DNA of 64,000 nucleotides from positions 2,010,501 through 2,074,500 of the forward strand of contig NZ_OW485601.1 of assembly GCF_937425535.1 (NCBI RefSeq), written 5' to 3'. The notes under the pieces were generated by a model. The model did no database searches. It had not been told where the DNA came from and saw only the letters and a program-made list of their open reading frames with translations. This DNA comes from Rhodovastum atsumiense (GTDB taxonomy: Bacteria; Pseudomonadota; Alphaproteobacteria; Acetobacterales; Acetobacteraceae). Position 1 is the first letter of the stretch; the number at the start of each line of letters is the position of its first letter. Shown here in pieces: positions 34,936 to 43,915 of this stretch. Made by a program: the position numbers and the translations under genes.

Positions 34936-37031
34936 TCGGCTCGCTGCTGGATTTCGCCGGGCGCAAGCGCCTTCCCCTGGTGCTGCAGACCGAGGCCGCG
35001 GAATGCGGTCTCGCCTGTCTGGCCATGGTCACGTCCTATTACGGGCACCGCATCGACCTGAACACGCTGCGCCGGCGCCATCCGGTGTCGCTGAAAGGCG
35101 TGACGCTGCGCGGCCTGATCCAGGTGGCGACCCACATGGACCTGACCTGCCGGCCGCTGCGCTTCGAAATCGAGCAGCTCAGGCTGTTGCGCCTGCCGGC
35201 CATCGTCCACTGGGACATGAACCACTTCGTGGTGCTCAAGGCGGTCACCGGCCGCAACGTGGTAGTACACGACCCCGCCAGCGGCGAGCGCCGGATGTCG
35301 CTGGTGGAGGCCTCCAAGCACCTGACCGGCGTTGCGCTGGAGCTCTCCCCCACCGAGAAATTCATCCGCCAGGACGAACGCCGGCGGCTGCCCTTCTCGG
35401 TGTTCTGGGCCCAGATGCGCGGGCTCGGCCATCCGCTGGTGCAGGTGCTGGTGCTCTCGGTCATCCTGGAAGCGCTGGTGATCGCGAGCCCGTTCTACAT
35501 GCAGATCGTGCTGGACGAGGTGGTCGCACGCGGGGACGCGGACCTGCTGACGGTGCTGGCGCTTGGCTTCGGGCTGCTGACCCTGATCTCGGTGACCGCC
35601 ACGGCGCTGCGCTCGCACCTGGTGCTCGTGGTGCAGAACGCCGTGCATTTCCAGATCGGCGCCCGGTTGTTCCACCATCTGCTGCGCCTGCCGCTGACCT
35701 GGTTCGAGAAGCGGCATGTCGGTGACATCATGTCGCGCTTCGGCTCGATCGAGCCGATCCGCAACCTGCTGGCCGAAGGATTGATCACCGCCCTGCTCGA
35801 CGGGGTGATGGCGATCGCGACGCTGACGATGATGTGCATCTATGCCCCGAAGCTGGCGGCCGTCGTCGTCTGCGCCCTGGTGCTCTACACCGCGCTGCGG
35901 CTCGGCCTGTTCCGCATGTTCCGCATGCGCAGCGAGACCGCGATCCAGGCCCACGCGCAGGAGGATTCCACCTTCATCGAGACGGTGCGGGCGGCGCAGA
36001 GCCTGAAGCTGTTCAACCGCGAGAGCGAGCGCGAGGGCCAGTGGCTGAACCGCTTCGCCGATGTGATCAATGCCAATGTCCGGCTCGGCCGCGCGCAGAT
36101 CACCTTCAAGACCCTGAACACGCTGATCTTCGGCATCGAGGCCATCGTCACGATCTATATCGCCGCCCGGCTGGTGCTGGGGAACGCGCTGACCGTCGGC
36201 ATGGTCTTCGCCTTCATCAGCTACAAGACCCATTTCAGCCAGAAGACCATCGAGCTGGTCGAACGGGCGATCGACTTCCGGCTGCTCGGCCTGCACCTGG
36301 AGCGGCTGGCCGACATCGCCCTGCATCCGCTCGAACGTGGCCACGACCAGCCGCTGGCCTATATGCGCGAGATCCGCGGCGGCATCGAGCTGCGCAACGT
36401 GTCGTTCCGCTACGCCGAAAGCGAGCCCTTCGTGCTCGAGAACATCAACTTCAGCGTGGAAGCAGGCCGGTTCGTGACCATCACCGGCCCTTCCGGCGGC
36501 GGCAAGACCACCCTGATCAAGATCATGCTCGGCCTGATCGAGCCGAGCAGCGGCGAGGTGCTGATCGACGGCGTGCCGCTCACCACCATGGGCGTGAAAT
36601 GCTACCGCGAACAGGTGGCCGCGGTGATGCAGGACGACCAGTTGCTCTCCGGGTCGGTCGCCGACAATATCTGCTTCTTCGACCCCGATTTCGACCAGGA
36701 GCGAATGATCCGCTGCGCCGAACTCGCTGCGATCCACGACGAGATCATGGCCATGCCGATGGCCTATAACAGCCTGATCGGCGACATGGGCAGTTCACTC
36801 TCCGGCGGGCAGAAGCAGCGGGTGCTGCTGGCGCGCGCGCTGTACCGCCAGCCGAAGATCCTGTTCCTCGACGAGGGCACCGCGCATCTGGACGTGGCGA
36901 AGGAAAAGGTGATCAACGAGAATCTGCGCCGGCTGGAAATCACCCGCATCAACGTCGCCCACCGGCCCGACATCGCCAGCGGCGCCGACCTGGTGCTGCG
37001 CGTCGAGAACAACCGGATCCAGAGCGGCTGA
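34932..37031 (+). CDS. Peptidase-C39-containing ABC exporter (bacteriocin-type)
   Basis: 699 residues from GTG 34932, which overlaps the HlyD stop by 4 bases. Domain order: C39 peptidase (about 14-140) with oxyanion Gln19, catalytic Cys25 (ECGLAC), His98 (MNHFVVL) and Asp114 (VHDPA); six membrane helices (about 165-440); ABC domain with Walker A at 519-526 (GPSGGGKT), signature LSGGQKQR, Walker B LFLDEG and switch His in VAHRPD. All peptidase residues are intact, so it should cut a double-glycine-type leader and export the product. The His-rich peptide gene two genes upstream is the obvious substrate. Confidence 0.95.
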   Translation: MIGSLLDFAGRKRLPLVLQTEAAECGLACLAMVTSYYGHRIDLNTLRRRHPVSLKGVTLRGLIQVATHMDLTCRPLRFEIEQLRLLRLPAIVHWDMNHFVVLKAVTGRNVVVHDPASGERRMSLVEASKHLTGVALELSPTEKFIRQDERRRLPFSVFWAQMRGLGHPLVQVLVLSVILEALVIASPFYMQIVLDEVVARGDADLLTVLALGFGLLTLISVTATALRSHLVLVVQNAVHFQIGARLFHHLLRLPLTWFEKRHVGDIMSRFGSIEPIRNLLAEGLITALLDGVMAIATLTMMCIYAPKLAAVVVCALVLYTALRLGLFRMFRMRSETAIQAHAQEDSTFIETVRAAQSLKLFNRESEREGQWLNRFADVINANVRLGRAQITFKTLNTLIFGIEAIVTIYIAARLVLGNALTVGMVFAFISYKTHFSQKTIELVERAIDFRLLGLHLERLADIALHPLERGHDQPLAYMREIRGGIELRNVSFRYAESEPFVLENINFSVEAGRFVTITGPSGGGKTTLIKIMLGLIEPSSGEVLIDGVPLTTMGVKCYREQVAAVMQDDQLLSGSVADNICFFDPDFDQERMIRCAELAAIHDEIMAMPMAYNSLIGDMGSSLSGGQKQRVLLARALYRQPKILFLDEGTAHLDVAKEKVINENLRRLEITRINVAHRPDIASGADLVLRVENNRIQSG

Positions 37032-37034
37032 GCA

Positions 37035-37058
37035 CCAGGCCCCCTTCCGGGGACCTGG
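37035..37058 (+). terminator. Candidate terminator of the peptide-export operon
   Basis: CCAGG-CCCC and GGGG-A-CCTGG form a strong hairpin with a CTTCC loop directly after the exporter stop. Followed by CCTTCCCT, not a long T-run. It would also lie at the end of the convergent aldose epimerase gene. Confidence 0.45.
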
Positions 37059-37074
37059 CCTTCCCTGCCGATCC

Positions 37075-38238
37075 TTACCGGCTGGTCGAGAATTTATAGA
37101 CGATCTGTCCGACGTACCATTGCCCCGGGTTCAGCACGGTCGAGGGAAATTCCGGGTGGTTCACCGAATCCGGGTAGTGGGCCGGTTCCATGGCGAAGGA
37201 GCTGCGGAACGGGTAAAGCACGCCACCCTTGCCCTGGTCGCGCGGCGCCTTGGCCTCGAGATTGTTGCCGGAGAACAGTTGCAGGCTGGGCTCGGTCGAC
37301 CAGACTTCCATGATACGGCCGGATTTCGGGTCAAGCACCCGCGCATCGAAGCCGAGCTGGCCTTCGGGCTTGTTCACCACCCAGGTGCTGTCATAGCCGT
37401 TGCCGGCCTTCAGCAGGTCATAGGGCTGGTCGATGTCGCGCCCCAGCGGCTTGGGCTGGCGGAAATCCATCGGCGAGCCGGCCACGTCACGCAGCTTGCC
37501 GGTGGGGATCAGGGTCTCGTCGATGTCCAGCACGCGGTCCGCATTCAACGTCACCACGTGATCAAGGATCGAACTGCCGGGCACGCCGGAGAGGTTGAAG
37601 AAGGTGTGCCCGGTGAAATTGGCGATGGTCTTCTTATCGGCCGCCACCGCCTGCCAGCTCAGCACCAGCTGGTTGTCGTCGGTCACGGCGTAGACCACGC
37701 GCACCGGCAGGGTGCCGGGATAGCCTTCCTCGCCGTCCTTGAAGACATGGGTCATCTCGACCGCGTTGGGGGCGAGCTGACGAGCCTCGAAGACCAGCAG
37801 ACGGGACCCCTTGGTGCCACCATGCAGGGAGTTGGGCGGGTTGTTGATGGTGACCTGATATTGTTGCCCGTCGAGAGTGAAGCGCCCCTTGGCGATGCGG
37901 TTGGCGACCCGGCCGATGAAAGCGCCCATCGAGGGCTGGCCGGCCATCACCGCGTCGATCGAGTCGTAGCCGGCGACCACGTCGCCGAGCCGCCCGTCAC
38001 GGTCGGGCACGAGGATCTGTTCGATCTTGGCGCCATAATTGGTGATCTTCACCACCATTCCCGCCGGGTTGCGGATGGTGAAGAGATCGGTCTGCAGCCC
38101 ATCGACCTGCTTCTGGAAGGCCTCGCGCCGGAGTTCCACATAGGTGCCCTGGGCGGGGGATTGCGTTGGGGAAAGGACCAGGGCCAGCAGCAATGCCGCA
38201 CCGAAGGAGCCTGGTTTCGCCATGGTATGCGTGCGCAT
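37075..38238 (-). CDS. galM: Secreted aldose 1-epimerase (galactose mutarotase)
   Basis: 387 residues from ATG 38238 (a second ATG at 38223 also gives a full signal peptide, AALLLALVLSPTQSPAQ). Mutarotase features: FIGRVANRIAKGRF, NSLHGGTKG, the substrate histidine in GHTFFNLSG, and the catalytic glutamate region FAMEPAHYPDSVN. Interconverts anomers of hexoses; the export signal places it in the periplasm. Convergent with the exporter operon and unrelated to it. Confidence 0.94.
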   Translation of the reverse strand: MRTHTMAKPGSFGAALLLALVLSPTQSPAQGTYVELRREAFQKQVDGLQTDLFTIRNPAGMVVKITNYGAKIEQILVPDRDGRLGDVVAGYDSIDAVMAGQPSMGAFIGRVANRIAKGRFTLDGQQYQVTINNPPNSLHGGTKGSRLLVFEARQLAPNAVEMTHVFKDGEEGYPGTLPVRVVYAVTDDNQLVLSWQAVAADKKTIANFTGHTFFNLSGVPGSSILDHVVTLNADRVLDIDETLIPTGKLRDVAGSPMDFRQPKPLGRDIDQPYDLLKAGNGYDSTWVVNKPEGQLGFDARVLDPKSGRIMEVWSTEPSLQLFSGNNLEAKAPRDQGKGGVLYPFRSSFAMEPAHYPDSVNHPEFPSTVLNPGQWYVGQIVYKFSTSR

Positions 38239-38429
38239 GAGAGCGTTCCGACCGGAGAGGTTTCCGTTGGGAACCGGTTTCAGATTGTCCGGTCTGCTGT
38301 GCGACTCGAAATGAAAACGGTTCCATTGCAACGGTAGGTCACGGCCGAGGGGGGCGCAATCGCCACAGGCGCCCTGCCCGCGACGGAGGGCGGGGCCACA
38401 ACGGCATGATCATCGGGAAGCAAGGATGG

Positions 38430-38500
38430 AGCGGGTGAAGGGAATCGAACCCTCGTATGCAGCTTGGGAAGCTGCCGTTCTACCATTGAACTACACCCGC
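38430..38500 (-). tRNA. tRNA-Gly (anticodon CCC)
   Basis: Cloverleaf on the minus strand: acceptor GCGGGTG/CACCCGC, D-loop GTTCAATGGTAGAAC, anticodon stem GCAGC-TTCCCAA-GCTGC (anticodon CCC) and T-arm AGGGTTCGATTCCCT. The 3' CCA is not encoded. Confidence 0.95.
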
Positions 38501-38640
38501 ATGCGGCGCCCGAACGAACGGGAGTGCCACCGCAAGCCGGTCCCTATATACGCAAGCCTGGCGCGCTCTGCAACGCCCGGGAATTGACGCGGGCGGCCCG
38601 AGGGTCCATACGGGCGGCTCCGGCCGACATCGCGTGACCG

Positions 38641-38700
38641 GACCTCGTGATTTGTCCGGCCGGATTGCGGCGAGGTGAAACAAGCGCGCTAAAGAGGCCA
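38641..38700 (+). promoter_or_regulatory. SAM-II riboswitch (metA/SAM_alpha element) before metZ
   Basis: CCTCG (38643-38647) pairs with CGAGG (38671-38675). Between them is TGATTTG followed by a GGCCGG...TTGC loop, and after them TGAAACAAGCGC-GCTAAAGAGG. The invariant TGATTTG, GTGAAACAAG and GCTAAAGAG blocks match the SAM-II consensus of alphaproteobacteria, which turns off methionine genes when SAM binds. It lies about 70 bases before the metZ ATG. Confidence 0.9.
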
Positions 38701-38770
38701 GCGGGACCGCAGTTTTTCACGCACCCGCGGCGTCCACGGTCGGTCCACCCGCCGCGAGGGCCCGGTACCG

Positions 38771-39973
38771 ATGTCCAGCACCCCCCATTATCGTCCCGCC
38801 ACCCTGCTGGTGCAGGGCGGCATCGAACGTACCCAGTACGCCGAGACCGCCGAGGCGTTGTTCCTGACCTCAGGCTTCGTCTACGACGATGCCGACCAGG
38901 CGGAAGCCACGTTCAACGGCACCACCGACCACTACCAGTATTCCCGTTTCGGCAATCCCACCGTCACGATGTTCGAGGAGCGGCTGGCCCGGATCGAGGG
39001 GGCCGAGGCCTGCCGCGCCACCGCGACCGGCATGGCCGCGGTGAACGCCGCGCTGCTGGCCGGGCTGAAGGCGGGTGATCGCGTGGTCGCCTCGCGGGCG
39101 CTGTTCGGCTCCTGCCACTGGATCGTCTCCACGCTGCTGCCGCGCTTCGGCATCGCCACCGAGTTCGTCGATTGCGCCGACCTGGAGCAGTGGCGGGCGG
39201 CGCTGTCCCGACCGGCCGCCCTGGTGCTGCTGGAATCCCCGTCCAACCCGATGCTGGAGATCGTCGACCTGCGCGCCGTCTCCGCGCTGGCGCATGCCGC
39301 CGGGGCGCTCGTGGTGGTCGACAACGTGTTCGCGACCCCGCTGCTGCAGAAGCCGCTCGCCCTCGGCGCCGACGTGGTGGTGTATTCCTGTACCAAGCAT
39401 ATCGACGGCCAGGGCCGTGTGCTCGGCGGTGCCGTGCTCGGCAGCCGCAAATGGATCGAGGAGGTGCTGTCCCCCTTCATCCGCAACACCGGCCCGGTGA
39501 TCTCGCCATTCAATGCCTGGCTGCTGCTGAAGGGGCTGGAGACGCTGGCCCTGCGCGTCGAGGCCGGCTGCCGCAATGCCGCGGCGATCGCCGATTTCCT
39601 GGCGACCCGGCCGGGGGTGACGCGGGTCTGGTACCCCGCCCGCACCGATCATCCGCAGCATGCGCTGGCGATGGCGCAGGCCTCCGCCGGCGGCACCATG
39701 GTGACCTTCGAGGTCGCCGGCGGCAAGGAAGGCGCGTTCCGGGTGCTGAACGGGCTGCGGCTGGTGCGGGTTTCCAACAATCTCGGCGATGCAAAGTCGC
39801 TGGCGACACATCCGGCCACCACCACGCATATGCGCATCGGCCCCGAGGAGCGGGAGCGGCTGGGCATCACCGACGGCGTCATCCGGCTGTCGGTGGGGCT
39901 CGAGGATGTCGAGGACCTGAAGGAGGACCTCGCCCGGGCGCTCGACGGACTTGCCAGCCGCGCGACGGCCTGA
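38771..39973 (+). CDS. metZ: O-succinylhomoserine sulfhydrylase
   Basis: 400 residues, Cys/Met-metabolism PLP family. PLP lysine K209 in YSCTKHIDGQGR, YQYSRFGNPTV, ATGMAAVNAALLAG and THPATTTHMR. Converts O-acylhomoserine and sulfide to homocysteine, the step after MetX. TGTSR-like and SRFGNP features favour the MetZ branch over cystathionine lyase. Preceded by a SAM-II riboswitch, so expression should fall when SAM is plentiful. Confidence 0.94.
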   Translation: MSSTPHYRPATLLVQGGIERTQYAETAEALFLTSGFVYDDADQAEATFNGTTDHYQYSRFGNPTVTMFEERLARIEGAEACRATATGMAAVNAALLAGLKAGDRVVASRALFGSCHWIVSTLLPRFGIATEFVDCADLEQWRAALSRPAALVLLESPSNPMLEIVDLRAVSALAHAAGALVVVDNVFATPLLQKPLALGADVVVYSCTKHIDGQGRVLGGAVLGSRKWIEEVLSPFIRNTGPVISPFNAWLLLKGLETLALRVEAGCRNAAAIADFLATRPGVTRVWYPARTDHPQHALAMAQASAGGTMVTFEVAGGKEGAFRVLNGLRLVRVSNNLGDAKSLATHPATTTHMRIGPEERERLGITDGVIRLSVGLEDVEDLKEDLARALDGLASRATA

Positions 39974-39985
39974 AGGCTGGACAAG

Positions 39986-40019
39986 CTCCCGGCGGGCGGT
40001 GTGTCATCCCCGCCGGGAG
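39986..40019 (+). terminator. Perfect intercistronic hairpin enclosing the apaG Shine-Dalgarno
   Basis: CTCCCGGCGGG (39986-39996) pairs with CCCGCCGGGAG (40009-40019), an 11-base-pair perfect stem with a 12-base loop. The right arm contains most of the GGGAGG ribosome-binding site of apaG (ATG 40026). It can serve as a terminator of metZ or block apaG translation on read-through transcripts. Confidence 0.5.
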
Positions 40020-40025
40020 GCGAAC

Positions 40026-40430
40026 ATGAGTGTGGACTACAGCCAGACCACGCGGGAGATCCGCGTCGACGTGCGGTCATTCTATCTCGCCGACCAGTCG
40101 CGGCCGGAGGAGGGGCGGTTCATGTGGGCCTACCGCATCCGCATCCACAATCTCGGGCGCGAGACGGTGCAGTTGCTCCGGCGCACCTGGCACATCACCG
40201 ACGCGCACGGGCGCACCCAGACCGTGAACGGTGCCGGCGTGATCGGCCAGCAGCCGGTGCTCGAGCCCGGCGAGACCTTCGAATACACCTCCGGCACGCC
40301 GCTGGAGACGCCGTCCGGCTTCATGGTCGGCGCTTATCACATGGTCGTGCCGGACAGCGGCGAGGCATTCGACGTGGCCATCCCTGCCTTCAGCCTGGAC
40401 AGCCCGCACCAGGACGGCCGGGTTCACTGA
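40026..40430 (+). CDS. apaG: ApaG (CorD) family protein
   Basis: 134 residues from ATG 40026 with GGGAGG 5 bases upstream. An immunoglobulin-like single domain: [44 protein letters not shown] and FMVGAYHMV are conserved. ApaG domain proteins occur alone in bacteria and in eukaryotic F-box proteins; a link to pyrophosphate or Co2+/Mg2+ homeostasis has been proposed, but function is not settled. Confidence 0.93.
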   Translation: MSVDYSQTTREIRVDVRSFYLADQSRPEEGRFMWAYRIRIHNLGRETVQLLRRTWHITDAHGRTQTVNGAGVIGQQPVLEPGETFEYTSGTPLETPSGFMVGAYHMVVPDSGEAFDVAIPAFSLDSPHQDGRVH

Positions 40431-40492
40431 GACGTGACGGACAGGTTCGATGGGCTCCGCAACCGCACCGGATTCGTACCGCGCTCATCTTG

Positions 40493-40513
40493 TGGGCCGG
40501 ACGGTCTGGCCCA
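40493..40513. other. Small hairpin between apaG and folE
   Basis: TGGGCC (40493-40498) and GGCCCA (40508-40513) form a 6-base-pair stem with a 9-base loop in the 170-base gap. Possible weak terminator or mRNA end; no further signal seen. Confidence 0.3.
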
Positions 40514-40600
40514 TATGCCTTCACGGTGAGCCGGACAACAGGCGCCAACGTCCCTCGCCCACATCCAAGATCAGCCATCACCTGTGCGAGGAATGCTGCG

Positions 40601-41242
40601 GTGAATATCGTGACCCCTCCTGACCGCCTGGGCCCGTCCATGTCCGTGAGCACGAAGCGCCCCACGCGGGAAGAAGCCGAGGCGGCGGTCCGCACGCTGC
40701 TGCTGTGGGCCGGCGAAGATCCGCAGCGCGAAGGATTGCTCGGCACCCCCGACCGGGTGGTGCGCTCCTACGAGGAGTTCTTCGAAGGTTACCGGATCGA
40801 TCCGGTGGCCCTGCTTGAGCGCACCTTCGAGGAAACCGACGGCTACGACGAGATCGTGCTGCTCCGTGACATCCGGCTGGAGAGTTATTGCGAGCATCAC
40901 ATGGTGCCGATCATCGGCCGTGCGCACGTGGCCTACCTGCCGCATCGCCGCGTCGTCGGCATCAGCAAGCTCGCCCGCGTGGTGGATGCCTATGCCAAGC
41001 GGCTGCAGATCCAGGAAAAGATGACCGCGCAGATCGCCAACACCATCAACGAGGTGCTGCAGCCGCGCGGAGTGGCCGTCATCATCGAGGCGCAGCACCA
41101 GTGCATGACCACGCGTGGCGTCCACAAGCCGGGCGTGTCGATGGTGACCAGCCGGATGCTCGGCGCCTTCCGCGAGGACGCCAGCACGCGGCGGGAATTG
41201 CTGGCGATGATCGGTCGTTCCCCGGCCGGCAGCATCGACTGA
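40601..41242 (+). CDS. folE: GTP cyclohydrolase I (type IA)
   Basis: 213 residues from GTG 40601, which has GAGGA 8 bases upstream; ATG 40640 lacks such a site. Opens the GTP ring to dihydroneopterin triphosphate for folate. Zinc ligands lie in [10 protein letters not shown] (Cys and His) and [11 protein letters not shown] (Cys). [16 protein letters not shown] and [21 protein letters not shown] complete the family pattern. Confidence 0.95.
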   Translation: MNIVTPPDRLGPSMSVSTKRPTREEAEAAVRTLLLWAGEDPQREGLLGTPDRVVRSYEEFFEGYRIDPVALLERTFEETDGYDEIVLLRDIRLESYCEHHMVPIIGRAHVAYLPHRRVVGISKLARVVDAYAKRLQIQEKMTAQIANTINEVLQPRGVAVIIEAQHQCMTTRGVHKPGVSMVTSRMLGAFREDASTRRELLAMIGRSPAGSID

Positions 41243-41264
41243 GCCGCGCAGCGAGACTGGGGTG

Positions 41265-41306
41265 CAGGGGCCTTGTGGCCCCTGCCGGGTCGAGGGCAGA
41301 GCCCTC
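41265..41306. repeat. Hairpin pair related to the GGATCC repeat
   Basis: CAGGGGCC-TTGT-GGCCCCTG then GAGGGC-AGA-GCCCTC. The two-hairpin order and the TTGT loop recall the copies at 6006 and 16123, but the GGATCC end is missing. Lies between convergent folE and phosphatase genes, a terminator position. Confidence 0.5.
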
Positions 41307-41313
41307 GCCTTCC

Positions 41314-42108
41314 TTAGACTTTCCAGCTTTCAAACCCCACAACGCCGGCCAGTTCCCCCGCAATCCCCGGCGCGGCAGCGATGATCTTGTTGCCGCGTTC
41401 CATGCCGTCCCCTTCCAGGAACGGCGAGACATGGGCACCGGCCTCGGCCAGGATCGCCAGTACGGCGGCCACGTCCCACAGATTGATGTGCAGTTCCACA
41501 TAGGCATCGAGTCGCCCGGCAGCGACGTCGGCAAGCCCCATCGCCCCTGATCCGCCGGAGCGCATCATCGCCCCCGCGCCCATCACGTCGCTGACCAGTT
41601 TCCAGTAGCGATCGTTCGGCCGGCGCGGCGACCAGCCGCATTCGATCATGGCGCGGGTGAGTTCGGTGGTGGCGGCGGCCCGGATCGGCCGGCCGTTCAG
41701 CGTGGCGCCGTTGCCTTGCCGGGCAGCGAAGGTTTCGCGCAGGGCCGGTGCCACCAGCACCCCGAGCAGGGCGGTATGATCCTCGATCAACCCGAGCGAG
41801 ACGCACCAGCGATCGGCACCGCGGGCAAAATTGGAGGTGCCGTCGATCGGATCGAGCACCCAGCGCAACCGTCCCTCGCGGCCTTTGCCGGTTTCCTCAC
41901 CCTGGAACCCGTCCTCCGGGAAGGCTTCGGCAAGCGCCTTCGCAACGAAAGCCTCGGTGGCGCCGTCGGCCTCGGTCAGCCAGTTCTGGGCGCTCTTGAG
42001 CGTCGCGGCGGTGGCGGCCCCTGGGGGCGGGCGCATGCTGAGTGCCAGCGCGGCCGCCTGTTCCGCGATGCGAATGGCCGTGTCCAGTCGTCGTTCGAGT
42101 GCCGTCAT
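41314..42108 (-). CDS. Inositol-monophosphatase-family phosphatase
   Basis: 264 residues from ATG 42108. Mg-dependent phosphatase motifs: GEETG, DPIDGTSNFARG and the late NLWDVAAV. The family includes inositol-1-phosphatase, histidinol-phosphatase HisN and fructose bisphosphatase. Its ATG overlaps the permease stop by 4 bases, so it is the last gene of the importer operon; it may dephosphorylate the imported compound (inference). Confidence 0.88.
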   Translation of the reverse strand: MTALERRLDTAIRIAEQAAALALSMRPPPGAATAATLKSAQNWLTEADGATEAFVAKALAEAFPEDGFQGEETGKGREGRLRWVLDPIDGTSNFARGADRWCVSLGLIEDHTALLGVLVAPALRETFAARQGNGATLNGRPIRAAATTELTRAMIECGWSPRRPNDRYWKLVSDVMGAGAMMRSGGSGAMGLADVAAGRLDAYVELHINLWDVAAVLAILAEAGAHVSPFLEGDGMERGNKIIAAAPGIAGELAGVVGFESWKV

Positions 42109-42983
42109 CGGATCCCCGCGCGCATGAAGCTTTGCACGAATTGCCTCTGGAACAGCAGGAAGGCAACCAGCAACGGCGCCGATGTCATCAGCGTCGCGGC
42201 GGTGATGATCGACCAGTCGATGCCCTGGTCGGTGGAGGCGAACACCGACAGCCCCACCGTCAAGGGACGGGTACCGACCGAATTGGTGATAACCAGCGGC
42301 CAGAGGAAGTTGTTCCAGTGATAGCTGACAGACACCAGGCCGTAGGCGATATAGGTCGGCTTCGCCAGGGGCACGTAGACCCGCCAGAGCCGCCCGAGCA
42401 ATGAGCAGCCTTCCAGCCGCGCGGCGTCGTCGAGCTCCTGCGGCACGGTGCGGAAGGTCTGGCGCAGCAGGAAGATGCCGAAGGCCGAGCCGAGATAAGG
42501 GAGCGCGATCGCCAGGATGGAATCGACCAGCCCGAGCTGTGCCAGGGTGCGGTAATTTCCTACCAGCAACACGTCCGGCATGATCATCAGTTGCAGCAGC
42601 ACGATCGCGAACAGCGTGTCCCGCCCGGGGAAATTCAGGCGCGCGAAGGCAAAGGCGGCGGGCGTGCACAGCACGAACTGCGCAACCAGGACCAGCGTGA
42701 CCAGCAGCACGGTATTGACCAGGTAGCGCGCGAAGGGGGCCGCGTTCCAGGCAAGTTCCAGGTTGTGCAGCGTCAGCGGCGCGAACGGATCGAAGCGGGT
42801 GGCGTAGGCGGCCGGATGGAAGGCGGTCCAGGCCGCGTAAAGCAACGGCAGCACCCAGAGAATGCCGAGCAGCCAGGCGCCGGTGATCTCAAGCCACCGC
42901 GTGCCGCGCCATCCCATTCCCCCGGTCGCGGACACCGCCCGTCCCGTGCCGGCAAGTGGCGGCAGGGAGAACGTGGTGCTCAT
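42105..42983 (-). CDS. Sugar/polyol-phosphate ABC permease (MalG/UgpE type)
   Basis: 292 residues, six membrane helices, with the cytoplasmic EAA loop DAARLEGCSLLGRLWRVYVPLAKP that docks the ATPase. N-terminal 30 residues are cytosolic. Pairs with the MalF/UgpA-type permease encoded just upstream (4-base overlap). Confidence 0.9.
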   Translation of the reverse strand: MSTTFSLPPLAGTGRAVSATGGMGWRGTRWLEITGAWLLGILWVLPLLYAAWTAFHPAAYATRFDPFAPLTLHNLELAWNAAPFARYLVNTVLLVTLVLVAQFVLCTPAAFAFARLNFPGRDTLFAIVLLQLMIMPDVLLVGNYRTLAQLGLVDSILAIALPYLGSAFGIFLLRQTFRTVPQELDDAARLEGCSLLGRLWRVYVPLAKPTYIAYGLVSVSYHWNNFLWPLVITNSVGTRPLTVGLSVFASTDQGIDWSIITAATLMTSAPLLVAFLLFQRQFVQSFMRAGIR

Positions 42984-43849
42984 CGGTAATGCACCCGCCG
43001 GCCGAGCAGGCCGAACTGCAGGGCGGCCAGGGTGGCGAGGATAGCGAGCAGGACCGTGGTGAGGGCGGCCGCCATGGCGGTGTCCCAGAAGCGGAAGCCG
43101 GCTTCGTAGATGTAATACAGCAGCAGGGTAGTGGCGTTGTCCGGGCCGCCGCGCGTCATCACCACCACATGGTCCACCATGCGGAAGGCGTTGACCACGG
43201 CATTGACCAGCACGAACAGGGTGGTGGGCATCAGCAACGGCAGGGTGACGCGGCGGAAGAAATTCCAGCGCGAGCTGCCTTCCAGCGCGGCGGCCTCCTT
43301 CAGGTCGGGCGGCATGGACTGCAGCGCCGCGAGGTAGAAGATCATGAAGAACCCGGCTTCCTTCCAGACCGCGACAAGGATCATGGCAGGCAGCGCGGTG
43401 TCGCGGTCGCCGAGCCAGTTATGGCGACCACCGCCGAACAGCCCGAGCACGCGGTCGAACAGGCCGTAATCGGGCGTGTAGAAGAATAACCAGATATTGG
43501 CCACCGCGATCATCGGCAGGATGGTCGGGGTGAAATAGGCCATGCGCAGCAACGGCCGGCCCGGCAGCGCCTGGTTCACGGCCAGCGCCATGACCAGGGC
43601 AATCACCACGGAGGCAGGGATGGTGACGGCGGCGTAGATCGTGTTGTTCCACAATGCCTGGAGGAACACCGGATCGTCGAGCAGGTCGGCGTAGTTCTCC
43701 AGCCCGACGAAGACCGACGGGCGGCTGCCGCGAGGCGTGGTGTGGAGGCTGTCGAGGATCGTGGTCAGGGCCGGCCAATGGGTGAAGCCGACCAGCAGCA
43801 CCAGGGCCGGCAGGACCAGCAGCCAGGCGTGGAGGGTTTCACGCTTCAT
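42980..43849 (-). CDS. Sugar/polyol-phosphate ABC permease (MalF/UgpA type)
   Basis: 289 residues from ATG 43849 (MKRETLHAW), which has GGAG about 7 bases upstream; a longer frame to 43891 is possible. Six membrane helices; EAA loop KEAAALEGSSRWNFFRRVTLPLL. Forms the membrane channel with the next gene's product. Confidence 0.9.
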   Translation of the reverse strand: MKRETLHAWLLVLPALVLLVGFTHWPALTTILDSLHTTPRGSRPSVFVGLENYADLLDDPVFLQALWNNTIYAAVTIPASVVIALVMALAVNQALPGRPLLRMAYFTPTILPMIAVANIWLFFYTPDYGLFDRVLGLFGGGRHNWLGDRDTALPAMILVAVWKEAGFFMIFYLAALQSMPPDLKEAAALEGSSRWNFFRRVTLPLLMPTTLFVLVNAVVNAFRMVDHVVVMTRGGPDNATTLLLYYIYEAGFRFWDTAMAAALTTVLLAILATLAALQFGLLGRRVHYR

Positions 43850-43915
43850 GGGCATCTCCGCCTTCGCCATTGCCCCGTTGAAACGGGGCAATGGCAGGAG
43901 GAAAGCACCTCCGCA

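Noticed and set aside
37075-38238. galM as part of the peptide-export operon
   Set aside because: Opposite strand, separated by a hairpin, and a complete secreted aldose epimerase with no link to peptide export.
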